Shown here one piece after another: positions 14,201 through 26,510 of a DNA stretch of 64,000 nt. Below the pieces are notes generated by a model, which searched no databases, had not been told where the DNA came from, and was given only the letters and a program-made list of their open reading frames with translations. The position numbers and the translations under genes were made by a program. This stretch comes from Dipetalonema caudispina (Eukaryota; Nematoda; Chromadorea; Rhabditida; Onchocercidae), in contig JABVXV010000041.1 of NCBI GenBank assembly GCA_013365325.1, positions 1 through 64,000 of the forward strand, read 5' to 3'. Within the stretch, counting starts at the first letter, position 1. Every line of letters starts with the position of its first letter.

Positions 14201-14786
14201 ATAGTAATTTGGAAAAGGATAAATTTTCCAGAACAATGATTTAAATAAACAATAAGATTTGAAGTACCTACATGAGCTGATCTGCGCTAAGTTGTTTCAT
14301 TTCTCCGTAATTAACATTCATGGTAAAATCTCCCGTGAATGAAGTGAACGATAAAACTTTCTTAGATGCAGGTATGAACGATTTCACTGGATATATTGGT
14401 CGATGTATTAACCGTCCTGCACCCGTTTCGTCCTTACTATGAGCACTGATAAAATCAACCTTAAATAATAAGAAATGATAAGGAGAAAAAATCCGATGAA
14501 GGGTGTAGGTTTTGAGGTTGCTCGTAAATCTTATGATTTATCCGATCTACAATGCAATAAACCTTAGTTTTGTTGAGAGAGCCAACGAAAAATTATATAA
14601 AAGTTAACATACCTGTATCGGGAATATCTGTAAATCACGTACATCGATTTTCTTGACTTTGAAACCTTTGCTTAGATGCGCTGCTTGGTAAACTGCACCC
14701 ATTGCAATTGCTTCATCAGTATTCAAGAACTTTCCCAACTCTTTCCTCCAAATAAATCAATGAAAAATCTCGAAGAGGTCCAAATT

Positions 14787-14832
<46 letters not shown>

Positions 14833-17723
14833 GCTAATAGATAATACATAATATCCAATGATAAAACCCTTACTTTTTGAAGAATTTTTGAACAAATTCT
14901 TGGATTAAGGGAACGCGACTCCCACCACCCATCAGCACTACCTGATGGACCTGGAAACACAATGCTACGTCCAATCAGAGCTTGTGAAGAAATTTTAATG
15001 CAAAAACGAGAACAGAAGAAACAATTTAAACCTTCTCCGGTGACAAGTCAGCCATTTTCAAAGCGTCCACAATAGGCTGCACTAATTTTACTTCGAGATC
15101 TCTCATCGCATCTTCCAGCATTGTTCTGGTCACTGACATTGCGAAGTCCTCTTCTTCGTGAACACTTTCAATCTGTGCAGTGAAATTAACATTCGCCGAA
15201 AGCACCTGAAGCAAACAAAAAATCAAAAAAATCGACTTGAATTATCAGGACTGTCTAGCCATCTAGTCATTTCTCTGCAGTGGAACAGAACTGTAACTTG
15301 TAATTACTTCAAATACCAGAAATCAATGTCGGCAAAACATACAATTTTGACACGCTCTGCCTCTTGCAACATTTTTGCCATGGAGCGTGGATTTTCCGTT
15401 ATATCAGTTTTGGTCTTTTTCGTTTTGCGAAAGTCGTTCACGAAGATATCTCGTAGTCTTTGTGTAATTTCAAAACCACCAACCATACGGTTATAGCTGT
15501 AACACTGCACATTTCAAAATGAAAAAAATTGACATTGGTACTGCTGCAAAGTTATTAAATGTGTGACCTTGGGTCATATAAGTGTGCAAAAGTTCAGAGA
15601 AATTATTTGTTTAACATTACCCAACTCCCAGTGTCGTCATTACTGGATCCTTTTCACCTCGTTTCTTTTCTTCCACTAATACATATTCTAACACCGAAGC
15701 AGTAACTTTTGTTGCTCCAACATCATAAATTAATAAGGTTTGAGCACTTTCGGTAATTTCTTTTCTTCGAAATGCACCATAGTTTAAACCAGCAGCGGTA
15801 TGATCATTCAGCAACTAAAAGTTAACAAAGCTGAGAAATAACAAATAAGAACCGCTTGAAATACAATTTATAAATAGTATCAGGATCTAAGGAAGGAAAA
15901 GTAGGAAAACCTTATCGGTTTTCAAGACAATTTTTGTCAAAGTGAGACATTTCAAAAAGAATAAAACAAACATGAATCAGAAGTTGTTGAATTTTCTGAA
16001 AAATTGGTCAAAAGAACAAATCGTTCAAAATCAAACCGCACTTGCAGTAAATTCAGCTCGGCGATTTCAGCTGCTGCCACCAGAGCACGCCGTTCTGCCT
16101 GATTGAAAAACACTGGAACTGTAATAACCACATCTCTAACAGGCTGTTTCGCAAATTTTTCAACCACTTCCCGACATCGTCTCAAAATCATTGCCACTAT
16201 AGACTCAACACTGTAAGTCTCGCCATTCCTTCAATAGTGTTTTAACAGAAATCAACTTAAGTCGCATATTTTTAACTGGATCAGCGGGGAAAAAAAAAAT
16301 GTCCTGCTCTGACATTCATGGATGCTCTAAATACGTGTCAACTTCAACGTTACCCTGGGTTTACAAAAAGCACGCATTTTTGGCTCCTTGACTTAAGGCC
16401 TCTTAAATATAGAGCAATGTCCTTGATAACTTCAAAAAATATATAAAATTTACACATCGAATTGCACAACTTCTCTGGCACCGTCTTGAATGAATTTTAG
16501 ATGCGGGAATCGTTGTTTGTAAAGTGAAACAATCGGATTGTCGATTTTCTTGCCCAAGAGATCCACCAAATGAGTAAAAGAATTTCCCGAATACTTAGTT
16601 GACTAAAAAATTCAAGAAAATATGGAATCAAATATCAAGGGTATATTTCTATTTAAACTACGATACCTAACGGAAATGTGTGTTTTCAGATAAAATCAAC
16701 TCTTAAAATACAACACTTCATATAAAATAGAAAAACAAAACTTCTTGGTTTCGATTTTCAATACCAATCCTTTAATGTGCCGATGAATCAAAAAAAAAGA
16801 ACCATAAAATACGAACATAAGTCAGTGCAGTGTCACCAAACAAACGTTCATTATCTTTAATAATGATTAGGTTTGGTGTTTTCCTACGTGCTTCTTCATT
16901 CAACACCATTTCCATCGGCACACCTGGCTTCACCAACGCCATTTTGATCCACTGTGAACCAAAATCTATGGACATAGCTGCAAGCGATGCATCTGCAAAA
17001 GCGAAAAATCCATTACGAAAATTTTTCAGATAAACTTAAAGCTTAGACAGAATTTCAATTTATGAAGACAAATACCCCTGCATTAGAAAGTCTCAAAACT
17101 TGTTTGCCGCAGCATATATCATCAAATTTAAGCTCAACTCACTAGTCTTCCACTTTTTGGCTCTCCTCAGTGCTAAATTTGATTTCGATTTTAAATAGTT
17201 TATTTTAATTTCATATTATTCGATAATTATGTATGCTGTTGGCAACGTAATCCATACTGACAATTTTTTTATTCTTTAGCTCATAACATCCGCTAAAACC
17301 AAACCAGAATATCAAAATTTCGAAATAGAATACCCGGCTCAAGAAGTCAGGCCCCCTTTTATATAAAAATGAGTCTGCCCTTGTGGTTAAAATGTTCATT
17401 TTATTCCTCCTCTCTTAAATCATCGACTCATACTGTAGTATCGTTGAAATAACTACAGCTTGCTTCCAATAATTACAGCTTGGTATAGTAATTTGAAACT
17501 AACCCGACACTGAAACAAAAAATGTGCTGATGATAGTTGCTAAACAAAGAAATGTACATTTGCACTTCATCATTATAGCTAATCAGGTTTGACGAATATG
17601 GAACTACCTGAAAATAAAGATAAATAACTACATTACATTTTAAAGTAATTATGTTGTTAGAGAACGTCATGTTTTCATAAAATTACCACAAAGCAACATG
17701 TATTTTACCAAAAGGAAGACCAT
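11264..17723 (-). CDS. HYOU1: Hypoxia up-regulated protein 1 / GRP170, ER Hsp70-family chaperone
   Basis: This Hsp110/GRP170-class chaperone works in the ER lumen as an unfolded-protein holdase and exchange factor for BiP. Twenty exons: 17687-17723, 16817-16992, 16454-16602, 16042-16228, 15621-15814, 15343-15496, 15032-15205, 14874-14950, 14613-14745, 14272-14459, 14045-14138, 13750-13852, 13438-13604, 13287-13316, 12725-12855, 12513-12627, 12258-12428, 12031-12174, 11800-11886, 11264-11542. They total 2790 bases, 929 residues (human about 1000). Exon 1 gives a short signal peptide ([12 protein letters not shown]) ending about residue 18. The nucleotide-binding domain (about 19-410) shows [21 protein letters not shown] and [11 protein letters not shown]. 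Then come the beta domain, an acidic Glu/Lys/Thr-rich loop, the helical C-terminal domain (about 620-840) and a charged tail ending HDSSEL. Exon 1 was chosen by hydrophobicity and phase and is the least certain exon. Confidence 0.94.
14791..14831. repeat. Poly-A run (41 bases) in a HYOU1 intron
   Basis: A long A homopolymer lies between HYOU1 exons 8 and 9. On the gene's sense strand it reads as a poly-T tract about 45 bases upstream of the acceptor of exon 9. Confidence 0.95.
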
Positions 17724-19204
17724 GTTAAATATAACAACCCTTTAAATCCTTTAAAAGATAAGGATCACAAAATACAACAACACTCAATAACTTCCAGAAT
17801 TACTGATTTCCTCGATTTTTTCCGGTTTTAATAGGAAGTTCCAGAATAAGTTTGAAATTTAGATCGAGAGGCCATATTTACATTGTCATACCAACAATCC
17901 CATTGAAAAATTCTGAATTTCATTGTCTGCGAATTCTCAGAGGAGAAATAGTACAAGAGAACGAGTCCAATCAGATCAGCACAGTCAATATAATGCTGAC
18001 GATTACTGACTTCTGAACTTGTCAATCTCGTGGCCCGTTAATACCAAACTCGCTTGAACAACAGTTCATCCTTCGCCGACATTTCTCTATCATTTCTAAT
18101 TCATAGATGTCTTCCTTCTCTTTTCCATTCTATCAACTTTTCACCTCTCGTCTGCTCTCTCTCATTTTCATACACATTCTTTTCGGTTATTGATATATAT
18201 ATTATAGTAGCAAAGTGACGTGGACAGATTTTAGGTACTGCATTTCGTTGAGTTGAGAGGTCGTATGGCCTCCTGGGTGGTCCATCAGAGAGTTGATCTG
18301 GGGAGGGTGAGCATTGATGCTAATTATCACTATTCTTAGACTGACATCTTAAGAGCTTTTGGGAGGTTCCCGCTTCCTATGATCGTCGTACATTTATGAA
18401 GCTGATTTTTGAGTGATTGTTTCGATGGGTAAAATGAGTTCTCTTGCTAGGTTGTGTTGTTATGGGATGCTTTTTTTTTTTTCATTGCTTCCCAGCTGTA
18501 TAATTTCGATCGTGCGAAATTCCGCCTGATCTCCACTTACTTGAACTCTTCCATTTGTCCATAGTGTTACACATCAACTCTTAGACATGTATTGTTCGGT
18601 TGTTTTCATACTACTTCATCTATACATAATTTCCTTGTTTGTTAATCCTCCATATCACACATCATACCGTTTTCAGCTACATGTTGCTATTCTCGTAGTC
18701 CTTTTCTTTCCGCTCTAAATAGCATTCTTTTAATCTCTGATCAATAGAACACCGTTAACACTTTTGTTATTTTCTGTTAAGTGGACGTGTATTTAGTGAA
18801 TAAGTCATATAGCCATCCCAAGTTTTTCATTAAATGGTGATTTCTGAAGTAACTCATCTCCATCTCATAGTCTGAAAGACTTCTTGAATCATGTAAATCC
18901 ATCTCTACTTGTCTTTGCTTGTATAATCCCATTTTTTAAGTGGTTGTACTCGTTATAGTGTTCTGTTCCTACTGAGTTAAGAAAAAAACATTAAAATATC
19001 CTAGTAGGTGGCCTAGTACCTTATCTGATGCTATATATTGATTCGCGGTGTAGTTATAGTGACACCTATCCTTTCACGCTTATCCATAAAATCCATTTAT
19101 TTCGTCCTTGCTTATCCTTTCTTGCTCGTCCTTCATAAATTTTACATATTCTATTGAAATAGTATCAGAATTTAGGTAATTGTTAAGCATTGAATTTATT
19201 CAAT
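17724..19204. promoter_or_regulatory. Shared upstream region of HYOU1 (minus) and rps-2 (plus)
   Basis: About 1.5 kb separates two divergently transcribed genes. The right half is pyrimidine-rich on the plus strand (long CT-rich stretches near 18.1-18.2 and 18.5-18.8 kb). A locally GC-richer block lies at about 18235-18400. No coding frame, tRNA or known small RNA was recognised, and no core promoter motif can be assigned with confidence. Confidence 0.45.
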
Positions 19205-21043
19205 ATGGCAGAACGTGGAGGTTTTCGAGGTGGATTTGGTAGTGGCGAGCGAGGCGGTAAGTTCTTTTATGTTTTTGCTATCCTGAAAAAGAATATTGCT
19301 ATAATGAGTTCTTCAATATTTAAATTTATAGATATTTCATTTCATAGATATACTGCTTCTTCCATTTGATAAAGTTATTTTGATGAAAGTTTATATTCAC
19401 AGCCTTTCATAAGTAAGATGGATATAGACTAGTTTAGTTGGAAATGTTTCCTAAGGCATAATGAAATAGTTTAGGTAGAGGCGGTCGTGGTGGAGGTGGT
19501 GAACGAAGTCGTGGTCGTGGTCGAGGTCGGGGTGGGCGTGGTGGAAGGTTAGTATCATTGCGTTTTAAATAATATGATTCTACTGTTCATGTTCCTTTGA
19601 TGTTCTTCATAATCGATGAGTTTATTGACATCTGCTACAGCAGATTCAATGGCAAAACAGTCATTTCACTTGACACAAATATGTATACAGTTTTTTTCTA
19701 TATATTAGCTTTTTGCTGTATGGCAAAGATAAAGCCTACGCGGAAATTATAAACTGTTCAAACTTTACTATTTATCCCTATTGATATGATGTCCCCATCA
19801 ATTTCCTGAAATTTCAGAAGTGGAAAGGAAGGTGACAAAGAATGGGTTCCAGTAACAAAGTTGGGACGTCTGGTCAAAGACCGAAAAATCACTTCGCTGG
19901 AAGAAATTTATCTAAACTCATTACCAATCAAAGTAAATAAACCTACATCAATTCTAGTGATATTGGCACTTTAAATGTTATCTTTACATAGTCGAAGAAA
20001 TTTAAGTCAAATAAATCTTTTGCGTTTCCAACATCTTCTTTTTCAGGAATATGAAATTATCGACATGTTGCTGTCTAATTTAAAGGATGAAGTATTGAAA
20101 ATAATGCCAGTGCAAAAACAAACTCGTGCTGGACAACGTACACGCTTTAAGGTTTGTGAAGGCACAGTGATTTATCATAAGTGTGAAGCTGATAAGCAAC
20201 GTTTGTTTGCAGATTCTTGAAGCAATATATAAAACCTCTGTTCAGGCTTTCGTTGCTATTGGAGATCATAATGGCCATGTGGGCTTGGGAGTGAAGTGTT
20301 CAAAAGAAGTAGCGACAGCCATTCGTGGTGCGATCATTGCCGCAAAGTTGTCAGTCATCCCAGTACGGCGTGGATATTGGGGTAACAAGATCGGCCAGCC
20401 GCATACCGTTCCTTGCAAAGTATTTTTTATTTGGCCTAAGAAGAAGATTAAATGTTTCAGTGATTATATTTGTGGGATAAGAATATGCTAGACTTTTTTT
20501 AAGGTCACAGGAAAATGTGGTTCAGTGCTGGTACGCCTTATTCCTGCCCCTAGAGGCACTGGTATTGTATCAGCACCTGTGCCAAAAAAACTGCTTCAAA
20601 TGGCTGGCGTGGAGGATTGCTACACGTCCGCTGTTGGACAGACTGCTACGCTGGGCAATTTTGCAAAAGTAGGTTTTTTGTTTTAGACGATTAAATTGAA
20701 ATAGTTTGTTTTATCGTCCAGAGACCGCAAGAACTTAATTGACAGCTGAGTTAAAGGGTACGATTCAACAGATATCGTGGCCTGAGTTTTTTCGTACATA
20801 ACTTCCCTGCTCCTACTGGTAGGCGCACTGTGATGTATGACCGAACAGACCTATTGATGGTATCTATAGAACTGTTGAGTTCGGTCTTTCTTCAAATTCT
20901 ATTAAATTCAGGCGACTTATGCAGCGATTCAGCGTACCTATTCATATTTAACACCTGATTTGTGGAAGGAGCAATCTTTAGAGAAAACCCCATATCAGCG
21001 TTATTGGGAGTTTCTTGCGCAAAGCGCACCTGTTCGAGTTTAA
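19205..21043 (+). CDS. rps-2: 40S ribosomal protein S2 (uS5)
   Basis: This is a component of the small ribosomal subunit near the mRNA entry channel. Seven exons join in frame: 19205-19256, 19475-19547, 19818-19932, 20047-20151, 20246-20419, 20504-20668 and 20912-21043. They give 271 residues, the usual length. The N-terminus (1 to about 42) is an Arg/Gly-rich tail with RGG-type repeats typical of animal S2. It is followed by the conserved core with [67 protein letters not shown] and [12 protein letters not shown], and the C-terminal [11 protein letters not shown]. All splice junctions agree with the family alignment, and the start at 19205 is the only ATG fitting the MAERGGF N-terminus. Convergent with POFUT2. 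Confidence 0.97.
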
Positions 21044-21145
21044 TGAGGACGTTGTCTGTTTTTCTTACACTGATTGTTGAAAAGTTATCGTGTATATGTC
21101 ATATTATCGTTGTGTTCCTTGAAATTACTTTGATAGTGTTCGGGG

Positions 21146-21151
21146 AATAAA
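21146..21151 (+). terminator. Polyadenylation signal of rps-2
   Basis: AATAAA lies about 100 bases after the rps-2 stop and about 90 bases before the end of the convergent POFUT2 coding region. Confidence 0.65.
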
Positions 21152-21241
21152 TTTTGATAAATTTATATTCAAGGAAGTGGATTATGCGTATTGTGCACAC
21201 AACTACAAGTAAGGAATTAGAATTACCTAATTACACGTATA

Positions 21242-23728
21242 TCAATAACGATTGGATGGTTCTTTATAAACTATCGTCCATCTGGCGGGTTGTTCGCAAT
21301 TGTCGTCACCATCGGGGCACAATCTGTTAAAGGTTTTCTCTGGTTCGAAGCCCAAGATTTCTCTATCCTCTTGTATCCGATATGAGAAGGTTGATGTATG
21401 AGTACCAATGAAATAGCGGGCGTGTGCGCATATCCACTGCAATGGAAGTATGTTAGCAACGAGAAGATCTAATCAGATTTCTTGTTAGCAAATGAGTTAT
21501 AAATCAGGAGAGTATAGAACCTGGTCCACAATGGAAACTTCTCCATCATTCAAAGATGAGTTGTTTAGGAATCGTTCAACTTGTACATCGGATGGCAAGA
21601 GATTGATAAGGGTAGTCACTTCAGCAGTTGGAGCATCAGTACATAAATAGACAGTGGTGAGGTTTTCTTTTCGCAGAATCACGGCAATCTTCAAGAATGC
21701 CAGATTTGTTAAATAAAGAAAAGTTCCAGATATCTTGTTCCAGCTTCTTCTTGTCTCAAAGTTTAGAACGAAAGATATTTACACTATGTACGAACTACAT
21801 TCTCATGTATTTAACACTCAAGCAAGCACTGAAACCTGCTTGGCGGTGCCATTGATAGATGGTATATCAGCACTATGAGATCGCACAAAATCACGACGTC
21901 TCCAGTGGACACAAATATAGTTTCCTCCTTGCGCTTCACCATGTTCCTGAAAAAGAAAAACTTTCCTTCAGCTGAAACAGCTTTAAGAAGACCTCATTAG
22001 ATGCATTAAGGTAATGTAACATACTTTCCTCGTTGTTTTCCATGAGTCAGAAAGCAGAGTTCCATCTTTCACATCATTTGAGTTCAATCGTTCTTGCCTT
22101 AAATTTACAACGATCCATAATTGAAAAATACGACAGGGAACCAAAAAGCGACATTTCGCTTTTTTATTCCAAACGTTGCACAAGAACTCCATTTCAGAGC
22201 TAACACATTGATCAACATCCCAACTCATTTGTTAGGTTACCTAAATTCATCTGCAACAAGACGAAGGTGCTTTGCGTAACGCATGGAGCGCCTCGCTTCC
22301 CAATAATGAAAGTCACCAAAATGTGAATGAAGCACCGTTTCTGCGCGATCAATCATCAAGGAATTCGCATCGTGATGATCTCTCTGAATCATATTAGCCA
22401 ATGTCTCCGAATCGCCTTGAATTGAAATGCACGAAAATTTGCGAGCATAAACATTTTCAAAGGCAAAAAACCAGCCTTTCCTGAAAAATAATACACTGAA
22501 ATGAATATGAAGGCTAATTTGTTAGCACTACACTTGATCTTTAGAGGAGTTCATTAGTAAACAGTGGGTAAATTTAATATTAAAATCAGGATAAATGGTG
22601 TAAAGACTTCCAATTCAAGTTAACCCGCCAGGAGAGAGCTGGTATATGAACGTGAGATTTATATCGAGTTTCTCCTTTGAAAGTGTTTAGAAAAGTTGAA
22701 ATGTTACGTCCTACTTAATATCCTGAAACCGTACCAAAGTCCATCAACGAATTTGTAATGAGGATCATTAATGATGCAATTCCGTTGATCATATTTAATT
22801 TCATATTTCCCACCCGTCCATCCTTCTGCATAACCTTGCAAATATAATACTTCATCGATAGCATCGTAATTCGTTTCTAGAAATAAGGGCTTTTTAACTG
22901 TTACCATACTTATTTTATGTTATTATTTTAATCTCAAAGCGGTCTATGCTCAACAAAAAGCAAAACATTACATTTATTCCTTTTCCATTTTCTATAACTT
23001 TAAAATGTCGATACTCAACTTCAGCAAATTATATTTAAATTCAAGTTTTCCGGATAAGGATGACTTTCTCCAGCAGCGTGAAAACAACTGAAAGCATACC
23101 TTTTAAAAATCTGTGAAACTCAATCACGGGAACAAATTCATTAATACTTTGAATATGGAAAAACTTCGACCAAGGTACTTTCAAGTGATGCCTTCGCCAA
23201 TGATAAAGACCACCCCATGGAGGTAGTACAAGCACATAATTATGACCATGTTCTCGCAAAATTCTAACTGTATTTGCTATTCTGTAAAGCAACGTTTGAT
23301 TTTCAAATCAAACAAATTCTGGTCGAAACCAAAACTTCCGACATGGCGGGGGAGGAAAATACATGATATTTAATTACGGGCAGCCGCAAAATTATAGCAA
23401 CAGCTCAAAGTTTTCAGCTTTCCCTTGACACAATATAAAGAGGAATCGAAGGAAAAAAACAACCAACAAACAATTACCTCATGAAAACATCACGACGTAG
23501 ATTAAATCCTTCTCCGTAATTAACATCGTAAATCAGAAACTTCTTTTCATCTCTACTGACATCATTTGCTAATACAGCAATACTTTCATTAGCATCACAA
23601 CAGTTCATTATAAACAACAAATATAACAACAAACAGGAAGTAACTAGAATCCAATATTGATTTGAAATGTGTAATGTCTGACAGCACTTCGAATTCATAT
23701 TCTTACTGAGAAATGAAAACCTAATCAT
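21242..23728 (-). CDS. POFUT2: GDP-fucose protein O-fucosyltransferase 2
   Basis: This enzyme transfers fucose from GDP-fucose to Ser/Thr in thrombospondin type 1 repeats in the ER; the C. elegans counterpart is pad-2. Eight exons: 23478-23728, 23100-23281, 22708-22897, 22241-22480, 22025-22097, 21836-21946, 21521-21688 and 21242-21436, 469 residues. Residues 24-41 form a hydrophobic signal or anchor segment. Visible motifs are [14 protein letters not shown] (Glu73 matches the catalytic-base position of the human enzyme), [34 protein letters not shown] (the GDP-fucose-binding Arg motif, with Trp where I recall Leu in human), [17 protein letters not shown] and CEQPARW near the end. The C-terminus is soluble, without an obvious HDEL-type signal. 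An in-frame Met at residue 11 is an alternative start. Head to head with the 24.35 kb gene. Confidence 0.96.
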
Positions 23729-24350
23729 TTTTGCATCAGACAGCCATTTTCGTTGGTAAGAATCGAGAACGGCAGGTGATTAGGTTTAGCTTAGTGCCTG
23801 CAAAGTAACGGTCACATTCAATTTTAATCACAATTTGATAAGCATGACAAATAAAACATTTAATGTATGACGTACTGTACATAAGCGAACTCCTTGCAGC
23901 AATCCGCACCCCTGAGAAAAAAAGTTTCCTTATGTTCATTTAGTAATATCATCGCACCGAAAGAGAATAAATCGTTGAAGTATAACACATAAACATCCTC
24001 CAGTTCATCAACACATCTTTTCCGAAATCATAACGCTATAAATGGGATGAACACAGTACCGGGACCCCGCTGTTCCGCGACGGTTTGATCAAGACGGATT
24101 CTCGCGGCCCGTTATTGATTGTGACATAAATGAACAACGTTTGTTGTTTCTCATTGTTTGTTAGTGTTCATGGGGTTGGCATCTTAGTTTTGCTTGAATG
24201 TTCAGATTCATTACTGCTTGAAGTCCTTAAGGAGTTTGCTGGAACAGAAGGCATGCAAATGTGTGGGCGAAGATATAAACATTGGCATAAAACGCCTTAC
24301 TCAATGCAATTTACGAAAACTTTTTACCAAGAATCTCTCAATCTTACCAG
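23729..24350. promoter_or_regulatory. Head-to-head intergenic region with a GC-rich block
   Basis: About 620 bases lie between POFUT2 (minus) and the next plus-strand gene. A compact GC-rich segment at about 24057-24115 contains several CpGs, in contrast to its AT-rich surroundings. It could be a shared promoter element or 5' UTR. No full coding frame runs through it. Confidence 0.4.
24349..24350 (+). promoter_or_regulatory. Possible trans-splice acceptor before ATG at 24359
   Basis: The tract TCAATCTTACCAG ends eight bases upstream of the proposed start codon. This fits spliced-leader addition. The same frame is open further upstream with another ATG at 24194, so the start is not settled. 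Confidence 0.4.
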
Positions 24351-24358
24351 CTACGGGG

Positions 24359-26510
24359 ATGTTCCTGTTGCGGTGTTGTGGATTCTGCGATCAACCTGTC
24401 GAGACAAACACAACGACTGGAAATGAATCCGAAATCTTGGATGAACCGATCATAATTGAACCTTTGCCAGATGTCACAACGTTGCAGCTTTCGCATCCAT
24501 CAGAATTACCGGAAAAATCTGCACAGCCATCAGTATCTGCAGTAGTGCCGATCCATGCTACAAATTGGGAAGTTTTCGAGGACTTTTCACCAGCAAAGGT
24601 TATTTCTTCTCATCGTAATGCTATGGACAGCAGAGCTTAAACCGATTACTGACCGACTTTTTCCTTTTCACTCACATTTTTATTTCATTTGTTCATTTGA
24701 ACCTTTTACCTCCCTAAACACTTCGTTTTTGTTTTAAGCAGAAGCTGGAGATTCTCGTCACTGAAGTGATTACTGTTTTGATTTCAAAAAGAGGAAAATT
24801 ATAACCGGATGTCTTACTAAAATAATTAAAATTACAGAAAGTTGACCCTACACAATCCTTCTTTGCCTCTGCTGAGCTTGGAAATGCATCTGGCGAACAA
24901 GTTGACATGCACAATGCGCAGGATAAACGTATCAGTTCCCGCGAGTACATCCTAAGCATTACAGATGACGAACTTTCTCGTTTTCCTGTTGCATTTATCG
25001 AGTCATTTTATCCAGACTTATCTCCTGGTCGGTGTTTTTATGCAGTTGTTCGAAATTCCTGAGGAGAACGGATTCCCTCGTAATTTTTTACGGTATAGTG
25101 AAAAGATTTTCGCAACGCATTTCTAGGTGAAATTATGCAGTTGGAGCAACGACTGTGCGATTTGAAAACTGGCTTTCCTTCAAGTGAACGAAATTCGGGA
25201 CAACTTTCATTAGAAAGTGAAAATTTTTTGAAGTCTTATCGTCCTCAACTTACGATTTATACCGATGCCGGTTTTCAAGTAGATAACAAACGCAGTAATC
25301 AAAGTGGCTTCGATATCCGTCAGTTGATTCTAGCTTCTCAAAATCAAAAGATAATTCCATTGGATTGGGAAGTTGTCAAACGGTTACAACCTTTCTTATC
25401 AGTCATCGAATTTCAGGTTTGTTCAGAAAATCGATCAACTTTATTGCATTTTCTTTCAGATTTTCTAAATTTACTGAATAATTAATTGTGATTATGTTTA
25501 ATGATTTAAGCAATCTACAAAGATATAATGGTCTTGGGAACGAGATTCTCAGTTAGGGAACTTCACTCTTCTTTGACTGGTAAAGATTTATATATGGTGA
25601 CATGTTTTTTGAGAAATAATGGTCGAAAATTAGTTATTTTATTGTTCCTTTCAGAACATGGCAGAAAAAATGGGTTTTCACACGCTTTTGCAGAAGCAAC
25701 TTGATTTGCCGTTATCAAATCCCTCAAATTCATATACAGCTTCATCAGATGTATATAGAGCTCCAGCTCTTAACCGGTTTGCAAATTTAAAATTTCTGAT
25801 TTCGCTCTGAGACAGTGAAAATTGCATGTAATGTGTGAATTTCTTCATTCTAATAGTAAACTTAACTATTTATGTTGCAGAAATATTTATCATTTAACGA
25901 GGGAGCCATCCGTCTCTGCTAATAATTCATTATATTCCGAGGATATTGAGGAACGGAATGGTGTGTTTCTTTTATTTTTTTAAATGATTATCAGAACTCT
26001 TCGGGCCACATTCGTAGCGCATTTGCTGGTGATAGTGTGGCTGTATCGTTGGATATAGCATCATATACGCACTCTTGAAAGAGCGCTTACAGTGTCAACC
26101 GTCATTTTTTGCAATATTATTTATCGTTGTTTGTAGTCCTAAATTTTTCCGGCTTGCTTAAACATCTGGGACAATATAGATCTGTCCCATATTACAAATA
26201 CATTACTCATTCTTCGTTACTCCGATCATCGATAAGACATCTAAGCGAAGTTTCCGTGGTTTATCATTTAATGATTAAAATTCATATATATTTGTCACGA
26301 TCACCGACAGAAATATTCTATACCCACATTTCTGCTATGAGTTTTAGAATAATGAGTTACCGAATGTGTTTCATTGCAGCAGGCGAAAAGCTGTCACCGA
26401 TAATAAAGACCGCAGATATGGAGACAGAAAATGTTGAGATTCATGAATCAAACAGCCCGAATGAACAGACAGTGAAGTCTCTTGTTGACGATTTATTATT
26501 GAAACTGTAA
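24359..26510 (+). CDS. Unrecognised 350-residue protein with a Cys-rich N-terminus
   Basis: Six exons join with matching phases: 24359-24598, 24838-25027, 25127-25416, 25655-25776, 25881-25960 and 26380-26510. They give 350 residues and no recognised domain. The N-terminus MFLLRCCGFCDQP has four Cys in eight residues (candidate palmitoylation or metal site). Residues about 20-80 are Pro/Ser/Glu-rich and look disordered. A middle region (about 110-245) looks folded, with DDELSRFPVAFIESFYPDLS, EIMQLEQRLCDLKTGF and IIPLDWEVVKRLQPFL. The Ser-rich tail ends in the helix TVKSLVDDLLLKL. Splice sites are canonical except a weak GTCGGT donor after exon 2. There is no signal peptide or membrane segment, so a cytosolic protein is likely. 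It may belong to a nematode-restricted family; no function can be assigned. Confidence 0.65.

Noticed and set aside
17211..17399. Minus-strand frame with a hydrophobic stretch as the HYOU1 signal-peptide exon
   Set aside because: The hydrophobic part lies far from the ATG, and no donor gives the phase needed by exon 2. The frame at 17687-17723 fits better.
24130..24426. 98-codon plus-strand frame overlapping the orphan gene start
   Set aside because: It is out of frame with the spliced gene, has no donor or partner exon, and shadows exon 1.
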